Of a DNA stretch of 63,595 nucleotides, positions 16,785-25,268 are shown piece after piece. Where the stretch lies: the NCBI GenBank assembly GCA_029250925.1, contig JAQXEH010000085.1, forward strand, positions 1-63,595, in the 5' to 3' direction. Source of the stretch: Hellea sp. Lineage in GTDB: Bacteria; Pseudomonadota; Alphaproteobacteria; Caulobacterales; Maricaulaceae. Made by a program: the position numbers and the translations under genes. Under the pieces are notes generated by a model. The model was given only the letters and a program-made list of their open reading frames with translations. It was not told the DNA's origin and did no database searches. Each line of letters opens with the position of its first letter. Position 1 is the first letter of the stretch.

Positions 16785-17536
16785 AATATGACTTTAAAAA
16801 AGCGGTTTGAACGAAAATTTAACCAAGTCCATGGCTTTAGTAAAACGAACTTATTTTTTACTGAAAATAATACTAAGGAAGCTTTACTGACTATATTCCC
16901 AGATGGCACGAAGCCCGCCCCGCCATTTATAACAGACACGCGGCTATCTGAAGAATTGTCACGATTATCCCCCATTACAAAGTAGTGGCCTGCCGGAACT
17001 GTAAATATTGAAGTTTCATCTAATCGTCCGTTATTGGTTGTGTTATAAATCTCATAAGCTAAATTTTCACTAAATGACTCATTCCATTTCTCTGCAGGCA
17101 ACTCTTCTCCAGATGAATTCGTTAGAATTTCAGTAGTAATAAGGTTTGAATTAGATTCTACACCATTCACTATTGGCTTTCCTTTAACTATTTGTATCTG
17201 CTCACCCGGTAAAGCTAAGACGCGTTTTATAAAGTTTTTATTATCACCCTCAGGAATAAAAACTATTACATCTCCGCGGTTTATTTTTTTTTCAAACAAT
17301 CTTCCATTCTTGATAGGGAATGGAATTGGTGATGCAGCATACTTACCATATCCGACAGATAATTTTGATGTTATGATATAATCGCCCTTCATGAGACCAG
17401 GCATCATAGAACTTGATGGAATATGGAAAGGCTGAAAAATAAAAGTTCTTATAATAACAGCAATTATTAATGCCCATATAATAGTACTAAAGAAATCTTT
17501 TATAGAATTTCTATTCTTTATGTTTTTTTTATCCAC
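16781..17536 (-). CDS. lepB: Signal peptidase I
   Basis: A 251-residue membrane-bound serine protease that removes signal peptides from exported proteins. One N-terminal transmembrane helix lies around residues 12-35. The catalytic Ser is in PSSSMMPG, the catalytic Lys in FIKRVLALPGEQI, and the conserved MGDNRDNSSDSR box follows. It is placed within the conserved acpS-lepB-rnc-era block, sharing one base with acpS and four with rnc. Confidence 0.96.
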   Translation of the reverse strand: MDKKNIKNRNSIKDFFSTIIWALIIAVIIRTFIFQPFHIPSSSMMPGLMKGDYIITSKLSVGYGKYAASPIPFPIKNGRLFEKKINRGDVIVFIPEGDNKNFIKRVLALPGEQIQIVKGKPIVNGVESNSNLITTEILTNSSGEELPAEKWNESFSENLAYEIYNTTNNGRLDETSIFTVPAGHYFVMGDNRDNSSDSRVSVINGGAGFVPSGNIVSKASLVLFSVKNKFVLLKPWTWLNFRSNRFFKVIL

Positions 17537-17937
17537 TAAATTGTCTTTCTTGACTCTATTATGGCGTATGCAATTGCGTATGGATAGTCATCAGACAATG
17601 TTAGATGAACGAATGATTTACTATCTAAAGGAGTTTTAGCTTTGAGTCGTTCTAATGCTCCGCGATGAAGTATGGCTTGTGGCCTTCCGGATGGGTCATT
17701 ATTAACTTCAACATCCAGCCATGACAAAGCTCCAGATGATGAAGTAGCTAATGCTTTAGCAACTGCCTCTTTAGCAGCAAAACGCTTAGCATAGAAAGGG
17801 GCACTATCAGGTTTATTGCTACAATAACTCTGTTCATTAGCAGTAAAAGTCTTATCAATAAACTTTTGACCAAATTTATTGATAAGACTTTCAATACGGC
17901 TGATGTCACAAATATCAGTTCCTATTCCAATTATCAC
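17536..17937 (-). CDS. acpS: Holo-acyl-carrier-protein synthase
   Basis: A 133-residue phosphopantetheinyl transferase that moves the 4'-phosphopantetheine arm from CoA to apo-ACP for fatty-acid synthesis. The Mg-binding motif GIGTDICDISRIE is at residues 4-16, and the second signature RFAAKEAVAKAL is in the middle, both intact. It overlaps pdxJ by 4 bases; the pdxJ-acpS pair is conserved in proteobacteria. Confidence 0.96.
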   Translation of the reverse strand: MIIGIGTDICDISRIESLINKFGQKFIDKTFTANEQSYCSNKPDSAPFYAKRFAAKEAVAKALATSSSGALSWLDVEVNNDPSGRPQAILHRGALERLKAKTPLDSKSFVHLTLSDDYPYAIAYAIIESRKTI

Positions 17938-18695
17938 AGACCCATCCTTGCATTCACAGCCAGAGTTCGCATTTCATTAATCGCTGTCCCTAACCCACTA
18001 AAAATGGCTTCGCCAATAATAAAATGTCCAATGTTAAGTTCAGTGCACTGAGGAATGGCAGCAATCATTTCAACATTATCATAGTTTAAACCATGGCCGA
18101 AATGAACTTCCAAACCTAACTGATCTGCAAGTAATGCAGCTCTTTTAAACTCAGTAATAATATTATCTATGAGTGCAACGTCACCAACTTCAACTGCTTT
18201 TGCATACGACCCAGTGTGAAACTCAACAACTTTCGCATCAGTTCGGCTAGCAGCAGTTATTTGCTCATCTTTTGCTTCAATAAACAGTGAGACCCTTGAT
18301 CCGTTTTTATTTAACTCATAAACTATAGGAGATAAAACATCGAACTTACTTAGAACATCCAACCCTCCCTCTGTTGTACGTTCCTGCCTGCGCTCTGGCA
18401 CTATACAGATACTTTTTGGCTTCAAAGTTAATGCTATATCTAACATTTCTTTTGTTGCAGCCATTTCCATATTTAAAGGGATATTTTCTGATGAACACAA
18501 CATTTGCAGACGATTTAAGTCATCATCATTTATATGGCGCCTATCTTCACGTAAATGAGCTGTAATGCCATCTGCTCCTGATTTGATTGCCTCCCAAGCC
18601 CCTAGAACAGGGTCGGGCTGTGAACCCCCTCGAGCATTTCGTATGGTGGCAATATGGTCAATATTAACACCTAAACGAACAGAATTATGTGCCAT
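17934..18695 (-). CDS. pdxJ: Pyridoxine 5'-phosphate synthase
   Basis: A 253-residue TIM-barrel enzyme that condenses 1-deoxyxylulose 5-phosphate with 3-amino-2-oxopropyl phosphate to form vitamin B6 phosphate. The N-terminus RLGVNIDHIATIRNARGG and the middle HLREDRRHI are diagnostic, followed by CIVPERRQERTTEGGLD. The catalytic Glu is in NMEMAAT. It touches pyrE by one base and overlaps acpS by four. Confidence 0.97.
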   Translation of the reverse strand: MAHNSVRLGVNIDHIATIRNARGGSQPDPVLGAWEAIKSGADGITAHLREDRRHINDDDLNRLQMLCSSENIPLNMEMAATKEMLDIALTLKPKSICIVPERRQERTTEGGLDVLSKFDVLSPIVYELNKNGSRVSLFIEAKDEQITAASRTDAKVVEFHTGSYAKAVEVGDVALIDNIITEFKRAALLADQLGLEVHFGHGLNYDNVEMIAAIPQCTELNIGHFIIGEAIFSGLGTAINEMRTLAVNARMGL

Positions 18696-19297
18696 TATTG
18701 CAGTCCTCTACTTCCAGGTTTTATGGCTGGAATATTGGAAAGTTCTTCTGGTAATTCATTTGGGTCATAATCAGGAAATTTTCGGGCTGCCAGGCTGATT
18801 AAAGGGACACCTATATCAGCATCGCCATTAGACCGATCAAACAAACAAGCCCCAGCAATAACAGTGGCTCCTGTTTTATTCATTGAATCTATACATTCAC
18901 GAGATGATAACCCGGTAGTTACAATATCTTCGACCATCAATATTTTCTGTTCTTTTTGTAGAGTAAATCCACGACGTAGTTTAAACTCTCCTCCCTCACG
19001 CTCAACAAAGATTGACTCCAAACCCATATGCCTCGCTGTTTCGTAACCGGGTATTACTCCACCCATGGCAGGAGCGACAATAATATCAGGTTTAGTTTCG
19101 AGTGAATTCATAACTTTATTAGCTAAGGCACTACATAATTTAGAGGTCAAGACTGGATTTTTAAAAATAAGAGCCTTTTGTAGAAATACTGAACTCCTAC
19201 GTCCCGAAGATAAAATGAAATGCCCCTCCAATAAGGCACCAGCTTCACGAAAAATATCTAGTACTTCATCTGTATTCATAATTTTTTTCATTCTCAT
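18695..19297 (-). CDS. pyrE: Orotate phosphoribosyltransferase
   Basis: A 200-residue type I phosphoribosyltransferase that joins orotate to PRPP in pyrimidine synthesis. The PRPP-binding loop appears as MVEDIVTTGLSSRE, and the VAPAMGGVIPGYE block binds the other end of the substrate. The called start overlaps rel by 32 bases; Met3 at 19291 or Met7 at 19279 are possible starts and the last would best match the usual N-terminus. The gene is in the rel-pyrE-pdxJ operon order. Confidence 0.94.
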   Translation of the reverse strand: MRMKKIMNTDEVLDIFREAGALLEGHFILSSGRRSSVFLQKALIFKNPVLTSKLCSALANKVMNSLETKPDIIVAPAMGGVIPGYETARHMGLESIFVEREGGEFKLRRGFTLQKEQKILMVEDIVTTGLSSRECIDSMNKTGATVIAGACLFDRSNGDADIGVPLISLAARKFPDYDPNELPEELSNIPAIKPGSRGLQ

Positions 19298-21527
19298 TCA
19301 TAGTTTCTGATCTTGTACGCTCTGCCGCTACTACATAAGTACTTGCACGCATAGCTGCAACTATCTGTAAAATATGCCTATTATCTGATACTTCTATATC
19401 AATTACCATATCAAAAAATGACTGACTTCGCACTAAAGTTTTAATATTAGTTACATTACCGCCAGCCTCACCAACTATCTTAGTTACATCAGCTAATGAA
19501 CCGGGAACATGCTCAAGTGTTGCTGTAATTCGCCCAGTTGATGCTGTCTGCAAAGCAGCTCTTCGCCAACCTAAATCTAACCATTTCTCCTGCTGGGTTT
19601 CAAACTTTTCTAGTACATCACAATCAATAGTATGAACATCAACTCCCCGCCCTTCAGATTGATAACCGACTATTCTATCACCTGGCACTGGGCAACAACA
19701 GCTTGAGAGGTGAATTGAGACTCCAGAACGCAAACCTTCACCCTTAACGTATAGTTTTGCAGTATTATCATTTATAAGATCTCTACTTATAATCGTTTCT
19801 AAGGAGCCTGCTGACTTACGAGCAGGAAATACTGAATTCATAAAATCCTGAATAGATAGTTTACCACGGCCTAACATTTCATAAAGATCCAATATTGATG
19901 AATAATTAAGACGCTTCATAGCATCAATCAATGAACTTTCACTAAAATCTTTATCCTCTCTGGAGAAAGCGTGGTCAGCTAACATTTGACCTATCCGTCT
20001 AAACTCAGCTAATTCCCCGGACCTAGTTAAACGACGTAATGCAGATCTTGCCTTACCTGTAACAACCATATTTTCCCAATCTTGTTGAGCTTCAGCTTGA
20101 CCACCTCGAATAATTTTAACAGCATCACCATTTTTTAATCTACTCCGCAATGGTACTTCCCTACCATTTATAACAGCGCCTATGCAGGTATCTCCTACCT
20201 TGGTGTGAACGGCATAAGCAAAATCTAAAGGAGTTGCACCACGCGGCAAAGAGATTAAGTCGCCTTTGGGAGTAAAAGTAAAAACCTGATCAGAAAACAT
20301 TTCCAGTTTAGCATGCTCAAGAAACTCATCTGCATCACCACTCTGCTCCATCATTTCAACCAAAGGCCTAATTCTTTTTAAAGGGTCACCACCACTAGCT
20401 TCTGCGCTATCTGGATCATAAGAATAACTATTGTTCTTGTAAGCCCAGTGTGCAGCAACACCGCGTTCGGCTACATCTTCCATACGTTCTGTTCTTATTT
20501 GGATTTCAACTCTTCTATTATTTTCAGACAGTATTGTGGTTTGAATGGATTGATAACCATTAGGTTTTGGTACCGATATATAATCTCGAAACCTTGCGGG
20601 CACGCATCTGTATTTTTGATGTAGCAATCCTAATACACGGTAACATTCCGTAACGTCGTTTACAATAATTCGGAAAGCAAATATATCAGCGACATCATCA
20701 AAACTTATATTTTGTTTCTCCAATTTTCTCCATATTGCGTAAGCTCTCTTCTCTCTACCATATAACCTACCAGCAACTTTATTAACCTGCATAAAACCGC
20801 GAAGACCTATGGACATTTGAGAAATTGCCTCTTTTTGTTCAGATCGCCAAGACTTCAATCTATTAGTTATACTTTCATATGCCGAAGCATTAATGTGCTT
20901 AAAAGATAAATCTTCTAGTTCTGAACATATTCTATCAACACCTACTCTTCTGGCTAAGGGTGCATATATTTCTAAAGTTTCTCTAGATATGCGTTCTCTC
21001 GACTCGGGCTTTGGGTGGTGATCCAGTGTTCTCATGTTATGTAAACGATCACACATTTTAACAAGCAAAACTCTAACATCACGACTAATCGCTAATACAA
21101 ATTTTTGAAAGTTTTCAGCCTGAACTCTTTCTTTTGTTGCATTGGCTGACAACTCAACACTACCGAGTTTAGTAACACCTTTTACCAAATCAGCTATTTC
21201 TGGAGTAAACTCTCTGGAGAGTTCTTCAAAAGTAACTTCCGTATCCTCCAGGACATCATGCAATAGTGCAGTGCAAATACTAGCAACATCTAGGTGTAAA
21301 CCAGCAAGGATTCCAGCGACTTCTATGGGGTGAGCATAATAAGGGTCACCAGAGTGCCTCATCTGAGTGCCATGGGCTTTCACAGAAAATATATATGCTT
21401 TATTTAGTAATCTTTCATCTACAGATGGATCATAAGCTCTTACAATATCAACCAGTTCGTATTGCCTGAGATATGTCTGGCCTTTTTTCGGCATAGCTGC
21501 CTTAGTTTTGGAAGTCCTACCCATCAC
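19266..21527 (-). CDS. rel: Bifunctional (p)ppGpp synthetase/hydrolase
   Basis: A 753-residue stringent-response enzyme of the RelA/SpoT family. The HD hydrolase domain (about residues 50-200) has the intact HDVLEDTEVT motif. The synthetase domain (about 250-370) includes FRIIVNDV, RDYISVPKPNGYQS and the VEIQIRT strand. A TGS domain around residues 410-470 and a C-terminal ACT domain complete the usual layout. Intact HD residues imply both making and degrading (p)ppGpp, so this is probably the sole long Rel protein. It follows rpoZ by 63 bases, as in many proteobacteria where spoT follows rpoZ. Confidence 0.96.
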   Translation of the reverse strand: MMGRTSKTKAAMPKKGQTYLRQYELVDIVRAYDPSVDERLLNKAYIFSVKAHGTQMRHSGDPYYAHPIEVAGILAGLHLDVASICTALLHDVLEDTEVTFEELSREFTPEIADLVKGVTKLGSVELSANATKERVQAENFQKFVLAISRDVRVLLVKMCDRLHNMRTLDHHPKPESRERISRETLEIYAPLARRVGVDRICSELEDLSFKHINASAYESITNRLKSWRSEQKEAISQMSIGLRGFMQVNKVAGRLYGREKRAYAIWRKLEKQNISFDDVADIFAFRIIVNDVTECYRVLGLLHQKYRCVPARFRDYISVPKPNGYQSIQTTILSENNRRVEIQIRTERMEDVAERGVAAHWAYKNNSYSYDPDSAEASGGDPLKRIRPLVEMMEQSGDADEFLEHAKLEMFSDQVFTFTPKGDLISLPRGATPLDFAYAVHTKVGDTCIGAVINGREVPLRSRLKNGDAVKIIRGGQAEAQQDWENMVVTGKARSALRRLTRSGELAEFRRIGQMLADHAFSREDKDFSESSLIDAMKRLNYSSILDLYEMLGRGKLSIQDFMNSVFPARKSAGSLETIISRDLINDNTAKLYVKGEGLRSGVSIHLSSCCCPVPGDRIVGYQSEGRGVDVHTIDCDVLEKFETQQEKWLDLGWRRAALQTASTGRITATLEHVPGSLADVTKIVGEAGGNVTNIKTLVRSQSFFDMVIDIEVSDNRHILQIVAAMRASTYVVAAERTRSETMNENEKNYEYR

Positions 21528-21590
21528 GTATTTATAGCCCTTTAATTTACAACGGCTACATAAAACTTATTATTTATTCCCAAAAAATTC

Positions 21591-21962
21591 CTAGAATCTA
21601 CTCGAATTATCGTTATCTTTGTCACTTTGCAAAGCTCTCAATAACTCGTTTTCGTCCATTTCAGCTTGGGGATTAGTTTCACCATGCTCTAAAGCTAATA
21701 GAGGCTCGTTTTCATCTTCTGGCATATCATCATCAGTTATTACTCTTTGCAGATTTGCAACAAGGCTTTCACGCAAATCATCAAGGTTGAGTGTTTCCTC
21801 TGCAAGCTCCCTTAGCGAAACTACAGGAGTTTTATCATTGTCTCTATCAACTGTAAGCTCTGCTCCAGCTGAGATATTTCTTGAACGATGGGCTGCTAAT
21901 AATACTAAATCAAATCTATTGGGAACTTTTTCTACGCAATCTTCAACTGTAACACGTGCCAT
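21591..21962 (-). CDS. rpoZ: RNA polymerase omega subunit
   Basis: A 123-residue omega subunit that stabilises beta' and contributes to the ppGpp site of RNA polymerase. The N-terminal helix region [20 protein letters not shown] and [11 protein letters not shown] are diagnostic. The acidic C-terminal tail rich in Asp, Glu and Asn extends it beyond the 91-residue E. coli protein, a common alphaproteobacterial feature. It precedes rel, whose product makes the ligand. Confidence 0.96.
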   Translation of the reverse strand: MARVTVEDCVEKVPNRFDLVLLAAHRSRNISAGAELTVDRDNDKTPVVSLRELAEETLNLDDLRESLVANLQRVITDDDMPEDENEPLLALEHGETNPQAEMDENELLRALQSDKDNDNSSRF

Positions 21963-22094
21963 GAAATTCTCCAGAAAGACTATTAGTTAACAAATCAAGC
22001 GGACCTATAATTTATAGAAATGAATCATGCAAGTAAACAATTGCAAGGTGATGTGAATATTTGGCTTAACTTTTATTTAGGGCTATAAATTATT

Positions 22095-22607
22095 TTAAAA
22101 AAGTGGACCTAAAGAGACAGTATTAAATACATCACTTATTGGCAGTTTACCTATGAGATCATCTATCGAAAGTCCTGATACGGGATCTTCCCACGACGGA
22201 GCCACCTCTTTCAAGGGTAAAAGTACAAATGCACGATTTTGCATACGCGGATGAGGTAAAATTAATCCATGTTCATGGACTATATGTTTTGAACGAAAAT
22301 CTAAAATATCTAAGTCAATAGAACGAGATTCGTTTTTTGTGCTGCGTTTACGACCGAAACGGTCTTCAACGGTATGAAGAAACTGAAGGAGAGACACATC
22401 AGAACCATGATAAAGAATTTCAGCGCATGCATTGGTATAATCTGGCTGACATGATCCTTCTGGCCATGCCGGGCTGGCCCATAAATTAGAAAACTTAATA
22501 ATTTCAATATTGTATTTCTTTAACTCTGAAATAACAGATTTGAATGTTACTTTTGGATTGTGTAAGTTTGCTCCAAAAGCTATATAAATTTTTTTACTTT
22601 TTAACAT
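22095..22607 (-). CDS. folK: 2-amino-4-hydroxy-6-hydroxymethyldihydropteridine pyrophosphokinase
   Basis: A 170-residue HPPK enzyme of folate synthesis that transfers pyrophosphate from ATP to the hydroxymethyl pterin. The motifs IAFGANLHNP at the start, FGRKRSTKNESRSIDLDIL in the middle and LILPHPRMQNRAFVLLPL towards the end are the family signatures, with the Asp pair for Mg in DLDIL. It is divergent from the NYN gene with only 21 bases between start codons. Confidence 0.95.
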   Translation of the reverse strand: MLKSKKIYIAFGANLHNPKVTFKSVISELKKYNIEIIKFSNLWASPAWPEGSCQPDYTNACAEILYHGSDVSLLQFLHTVEDRFGRKRSTKNESRSIDLDILDFRSKHIVHEHGLILPHPRMQNRAFVLLPLKEVAPSWEDPVSGLSIDDLIGKLPISDVFNTVSLGPLF

Positions 22608-22628
22608 ATAAATATTTCTGGTGTAACA

Positions 22629-23174
22629 ATGGCCTTTTATCCAAATGAACGCATAGCAATATTTATCGATGGGTCAAATCTTTACAATACTGTTAAATAT
22701 TTAGACTTTGATATAGATTATTCAAAATTATTGGAATTTTTTTCTGAAAAAGGAAATCTGATCACTGCAAACTACTACACCGCTGTCATTGAAGATGACG
22801 ATTATTCACCGATAAAAACTCTTGTTGACTGGCTGTCTTATAATGGATGGCAGCTTATCACCAAACCAGCCAAACATTTGATAGACAGAAATGGTCGTCG
22901 TCGCGTTAAGGGGGACATGGATGCAGAAATAATAGTTGATATGCTAGAATTATGCTCAAGAATTGATCATATGATTTTATTCTCAGGTGATGGTGACTTT
23001 CGTGTGGCCTTAAAGGCTGTTCAGAGGAAAGGGGTAAGAGTAACAGTTGTATCAACATTAAAGTCTAACCCTCCAATGCTTGCAGATGAATTAAGAAGAC
23101 AGGCAAATGACTTTATAGAAATTGCAAGTATGGATAAAATCATTAGCAGACATAATAGCATGACTGATAAATAA
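22629..23174 (+). CDS. NYN/LabA-like PIN-fold protein
   Basis: A 181-residue protein with the NYN domain, a PIN-like nuclease fold seen in LabA/DUF88 proteins. Acidic residues expected at the metal site are visible in IFIDGSNLYN (near residue 14), KGDMDAEIIVDML (near 97) and LFSGDGDFRV (near 119). RNA cleavage is the usual inferred activity, but targets are not known. It shares one base with the uracil-DNA glycosylase gene. The folK-NYN-UDG-smpB-dapA neighbourhood looks conserved in this class. Confidence 0.85.
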   Translation: MAFYPNERIAIFIDGSNLYNTVKYLDFDIDYSKLLEFFSEKGNLITANYYTAVIEDDDYSPIKTLVDWLSYNGWQLITKPAKHLIDRNGRRRVKGDMDAEIIVDMLELCSRIDHMILFSGDGDFRVALKAVQRKGVRVTVVSTLKSNPPMLADELRRQANDFIEIASMDKIISRHNSMTDK

Positions 23175-23812
23175 TGACTTTTGATGAACCAAATAAAAAT
23201 TGCAATCTATGCCCAAGGTTACATAAGTTTCTTTTGAAAAAACGGATAGAATTTCCAGATTACCATAATTCCCCTGTTCCTAGCTTTGGAGACAAGACTC
23301 CTAAATTATTAATTATTGGACTTGCCCCCGGAATGCACGGAGCAAATAAAACGGGTCGCCCTTTCACAGGTGATTGGGCCGGTGATTTACTTTTTTCCGC
23401 CTTAAAAAAATACGGATTTACTCGTGGTAACTATGGAGGAACTATTGATGATGGACTTGAACTAATCGGTGCACGAATAACAAATGCTGTACGCTGTGTA
23501 CCTCCACAAAACAAACCGATTGGAATTGAATCAAAAACTTGTAGAAAATTTTTAATAGATGAGATTAATCACTTAACCTCTGTGAAAGCGATACTGAGCT
23601 TAGGTAAAATAAGTCATGATAATACAGTTAGAGCACTTAACCTAAAATTAAGCGCCCACAAATTTAGTCACCATGCCATAAATAAACTTGATAACAATAA
23701 AAAACTCTTTTCAAGCTATCATTGCTCTCGCTACAACACGAATACAAAGAGATTAACGGAAGAAATGTTTTTTTCAGTATTTGAGAGCATTAGAAGTCAT
23801 ATAAATATTTAG
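23174..23812 (+). CDS. Family 5 (UDGb-type) uracil-DNA glycosylase
   Basis: A 212-residue DNA repair enzyme that removes uracil and some other deaminated bases. Motif A reads GLAPGMHGANKTGRPFTGD and the C-terminal motif HCSRYNTNTKRLT, both characteristic of family 5. Four cysteines (CNLC near the start, C in AVRCVPPQN, C in ESKTCRKF) are spaced as [4Fe-4S] ligands in this family. In many family members the last motif starts HPS; here HCS. It is coupled to the NYN gene and converges on smpB 6 bases away. Confidence 0.9.
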   Translation: MTFDEPNKNCNLCPRLHKFLLKKRIEFPDYHNSPVPSFGDKTPKLLIIGLAPGMHGANKTGRPFTGDWAGDLLFSALKKYGFTRGNYGGTIDDGLELIGARITNAVRCVPPQNKPIGIESKTCRKFLIDEINHLTSVKAILSLGKISHDNTVRALNLKLSAHKFSHHAINKLDNNKKLFSSYHCSRYNTNTKRLTEEMFFSVFESIRSHINI

Positions 23813-23818
23813 TTGCAT

Positions 23819-24283
23819 TTAACCTCTATCCCTCATTAAGCGGGCCTTATCACGCTGCCAATCACGCTTTTTAACACTTTCCCTTTTATCTTTGTTATCC
23901 TTACCCGTTGCTGTACCTATCTGAATTTTTACACGCCCATTAGCGTCGAAATACATTTTTAGTGGTATTAGGGTTCTACCTTTTCTTTGAGATAAGCTCC
24001 ATAACTTATTGATTTCATTTTGTTTTACCAACAGCTTTCGCGGCCTTGTCGGTAAGTGATTAAACTGACTAGCAGGTGCATATATTGGTATTGTAGCATT
24101 GATTAAGAATAATTCCTGATTTTCTATTGCTGCATAGCTCTCAGCAATATTAGCTTGACCCTCTCGCAATGACTTAACCTCAGTACCTACAAGCATTATT
24201 CCAGCTTCAACGACCTCTTCAATGATATAATCAAAACGGGCTCGACGATTTTCCGCGATTAATTTTTTAATCTCTGAGGACAT
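23819..24283 (-). CDS. smpB: SsrA-binding protein SmpB
   Basis: A 154-residue RNA-binding protein that delivers tmRNA to stalled ribosomes in trans-translation. Blocks [31 protein letters not shown] and the basic tail with [18 protein letters not shown] are diagnostic; the tail enters the ribosomal mRNA channel. The tmRNA gene itself is not in this window. It lies 2 bases after dapA and is probably co-transcribed with it. Confidence 0.96.
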   Translation of the reverse strand: MSSEIKKLIAENRRARFDYIIEEVVEAGIMLVGTEVKSLREGQANIAESYAAIENQELFLINATIPIYAPASQFNHLPTRPRKLLVKQNEINKLWSLSQRKGRTLIPLKMYFDANGRVKIQIGTATGKDNKDKRESVKKRDWQRDKARLMRDRG

Positions 24284-24285
24284 AC

Positions 24286-25161
24286 TTAAATATTAATACC
24301 AGCCCTTCTCATAGCAGATAGTATTAATTCTTTACTGGAATCTTGTACAGCGGTTATTGGTAAACGCACATCTGGATTCATCCTGCCAAGTAAGTTCAAG
24401 GCGTACTTTGCAGGTGCTGGACTAGGGTCTACAAAAAGATCCTGATGAAGGCGATGCAATGATCTATTCAGAACCTTCGCTTCGTCAAACTTATTATTCC
24501 ACATTAAATCATGAAACCGACCATAAGCTTTAGGGGCAACGTTTGAACCAACAGATATACAGCCTTGTCCACCATGGGCTGTATGCCCCAATGAGGAAGG
24601 ATCATCGCCTGATAACTGTATAAAATCTTTTCCGCACCTTTCATATATCGCTGCTACCCTAGAAATTTCACCAGTGGCATCCTTACAACCAACAACATTA
24701 TCGAGAGTTGCTAAACGACCCATGGTATCATTAGTGATATCAACAACAGAGCGAGCCGGTATATTGTATACAATAATAGGTATATCGACAGAATTAGAAA
24801 TCGCTTTGAAATGTTGGAAAATACCTTCCTGACTAGGCCTGTTATAATATGGAGTAACAACTAATACAGCATCGGCCCCGACAGACTTCGCCTTCTTTGT
24901 ATATTCAATGGAAACAGATGTTTCATTTGATCCTGCACCAGCTATCACTGGCACCCTTCCATTTGCAGCTTCTACACATAACTCGATTACTCTTTTATGC
25001 TCCATATCAGACAAAGTAGCTGATTCACCTGTAGTTCCGCACGGTACGAGACCGTGCGTTCCGGATTCTATTTGCCATTCAATAAAATCCTGAAATGCTT
25101 TTTCATCTACCGCCCCATCTTTGAAGGGAGTAACTAAAGCTGTTATGGAGCCTCTTATCAT
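24286..25161 (-). CDS. dapA: 4-hydroxy-tetrahydrodipicolinate synthase
   Basis: A 291-residue aldolase that condenses pyruvate with aspartate semialdehyde, the first committed step of lysine and diaminopimelate synthesis. GTTGESATL near residue 44 forms the substrate loop, the catalytic Tyr is in YYNRPSQEG and the Schiff-base Lys in [10 protein letters not shown]. All are intact and length is standard. It is divergent from the lytic transglycosylase gene across 107 bases; both serve peptidoglycan metabolism. Confidence 0.95.
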   Translation of the reverse strand: MIRGSITALVTPFKDGAVDEKAFQDFIEWQIESGTHGLVPCGTTGESATLSDMEHKRVIELCVEAANGRVPVIAGAGSNETSVSIEYTKKAKSVGADAVLVVTPYYNRPSQEGIFQHFKAISNSVDIPIIVYNIPARSVVDITNDTMGRLATLDNVVGCKDATGEISRVAAIYERCGKDFIQLSGDDPSSLGHTAHGGQGCISVGSNVAPKAYGRFHDLMWNNKFDEAKVLNRSLHRLHQDLFVDPSPAPAKYALNLLGRMNPDVRLPITAVQDSSKELILSAMRRAGINI

Positions 25162-25268
25162 AAGATTCTTTCAAATACTCAATTACGTTAATGCAAAATT
25201 AAATAACAACTTTATATAAATTAGTCTATGCACGATCTTACAAGAAAACTTACTTAATCTGAGGGAAT

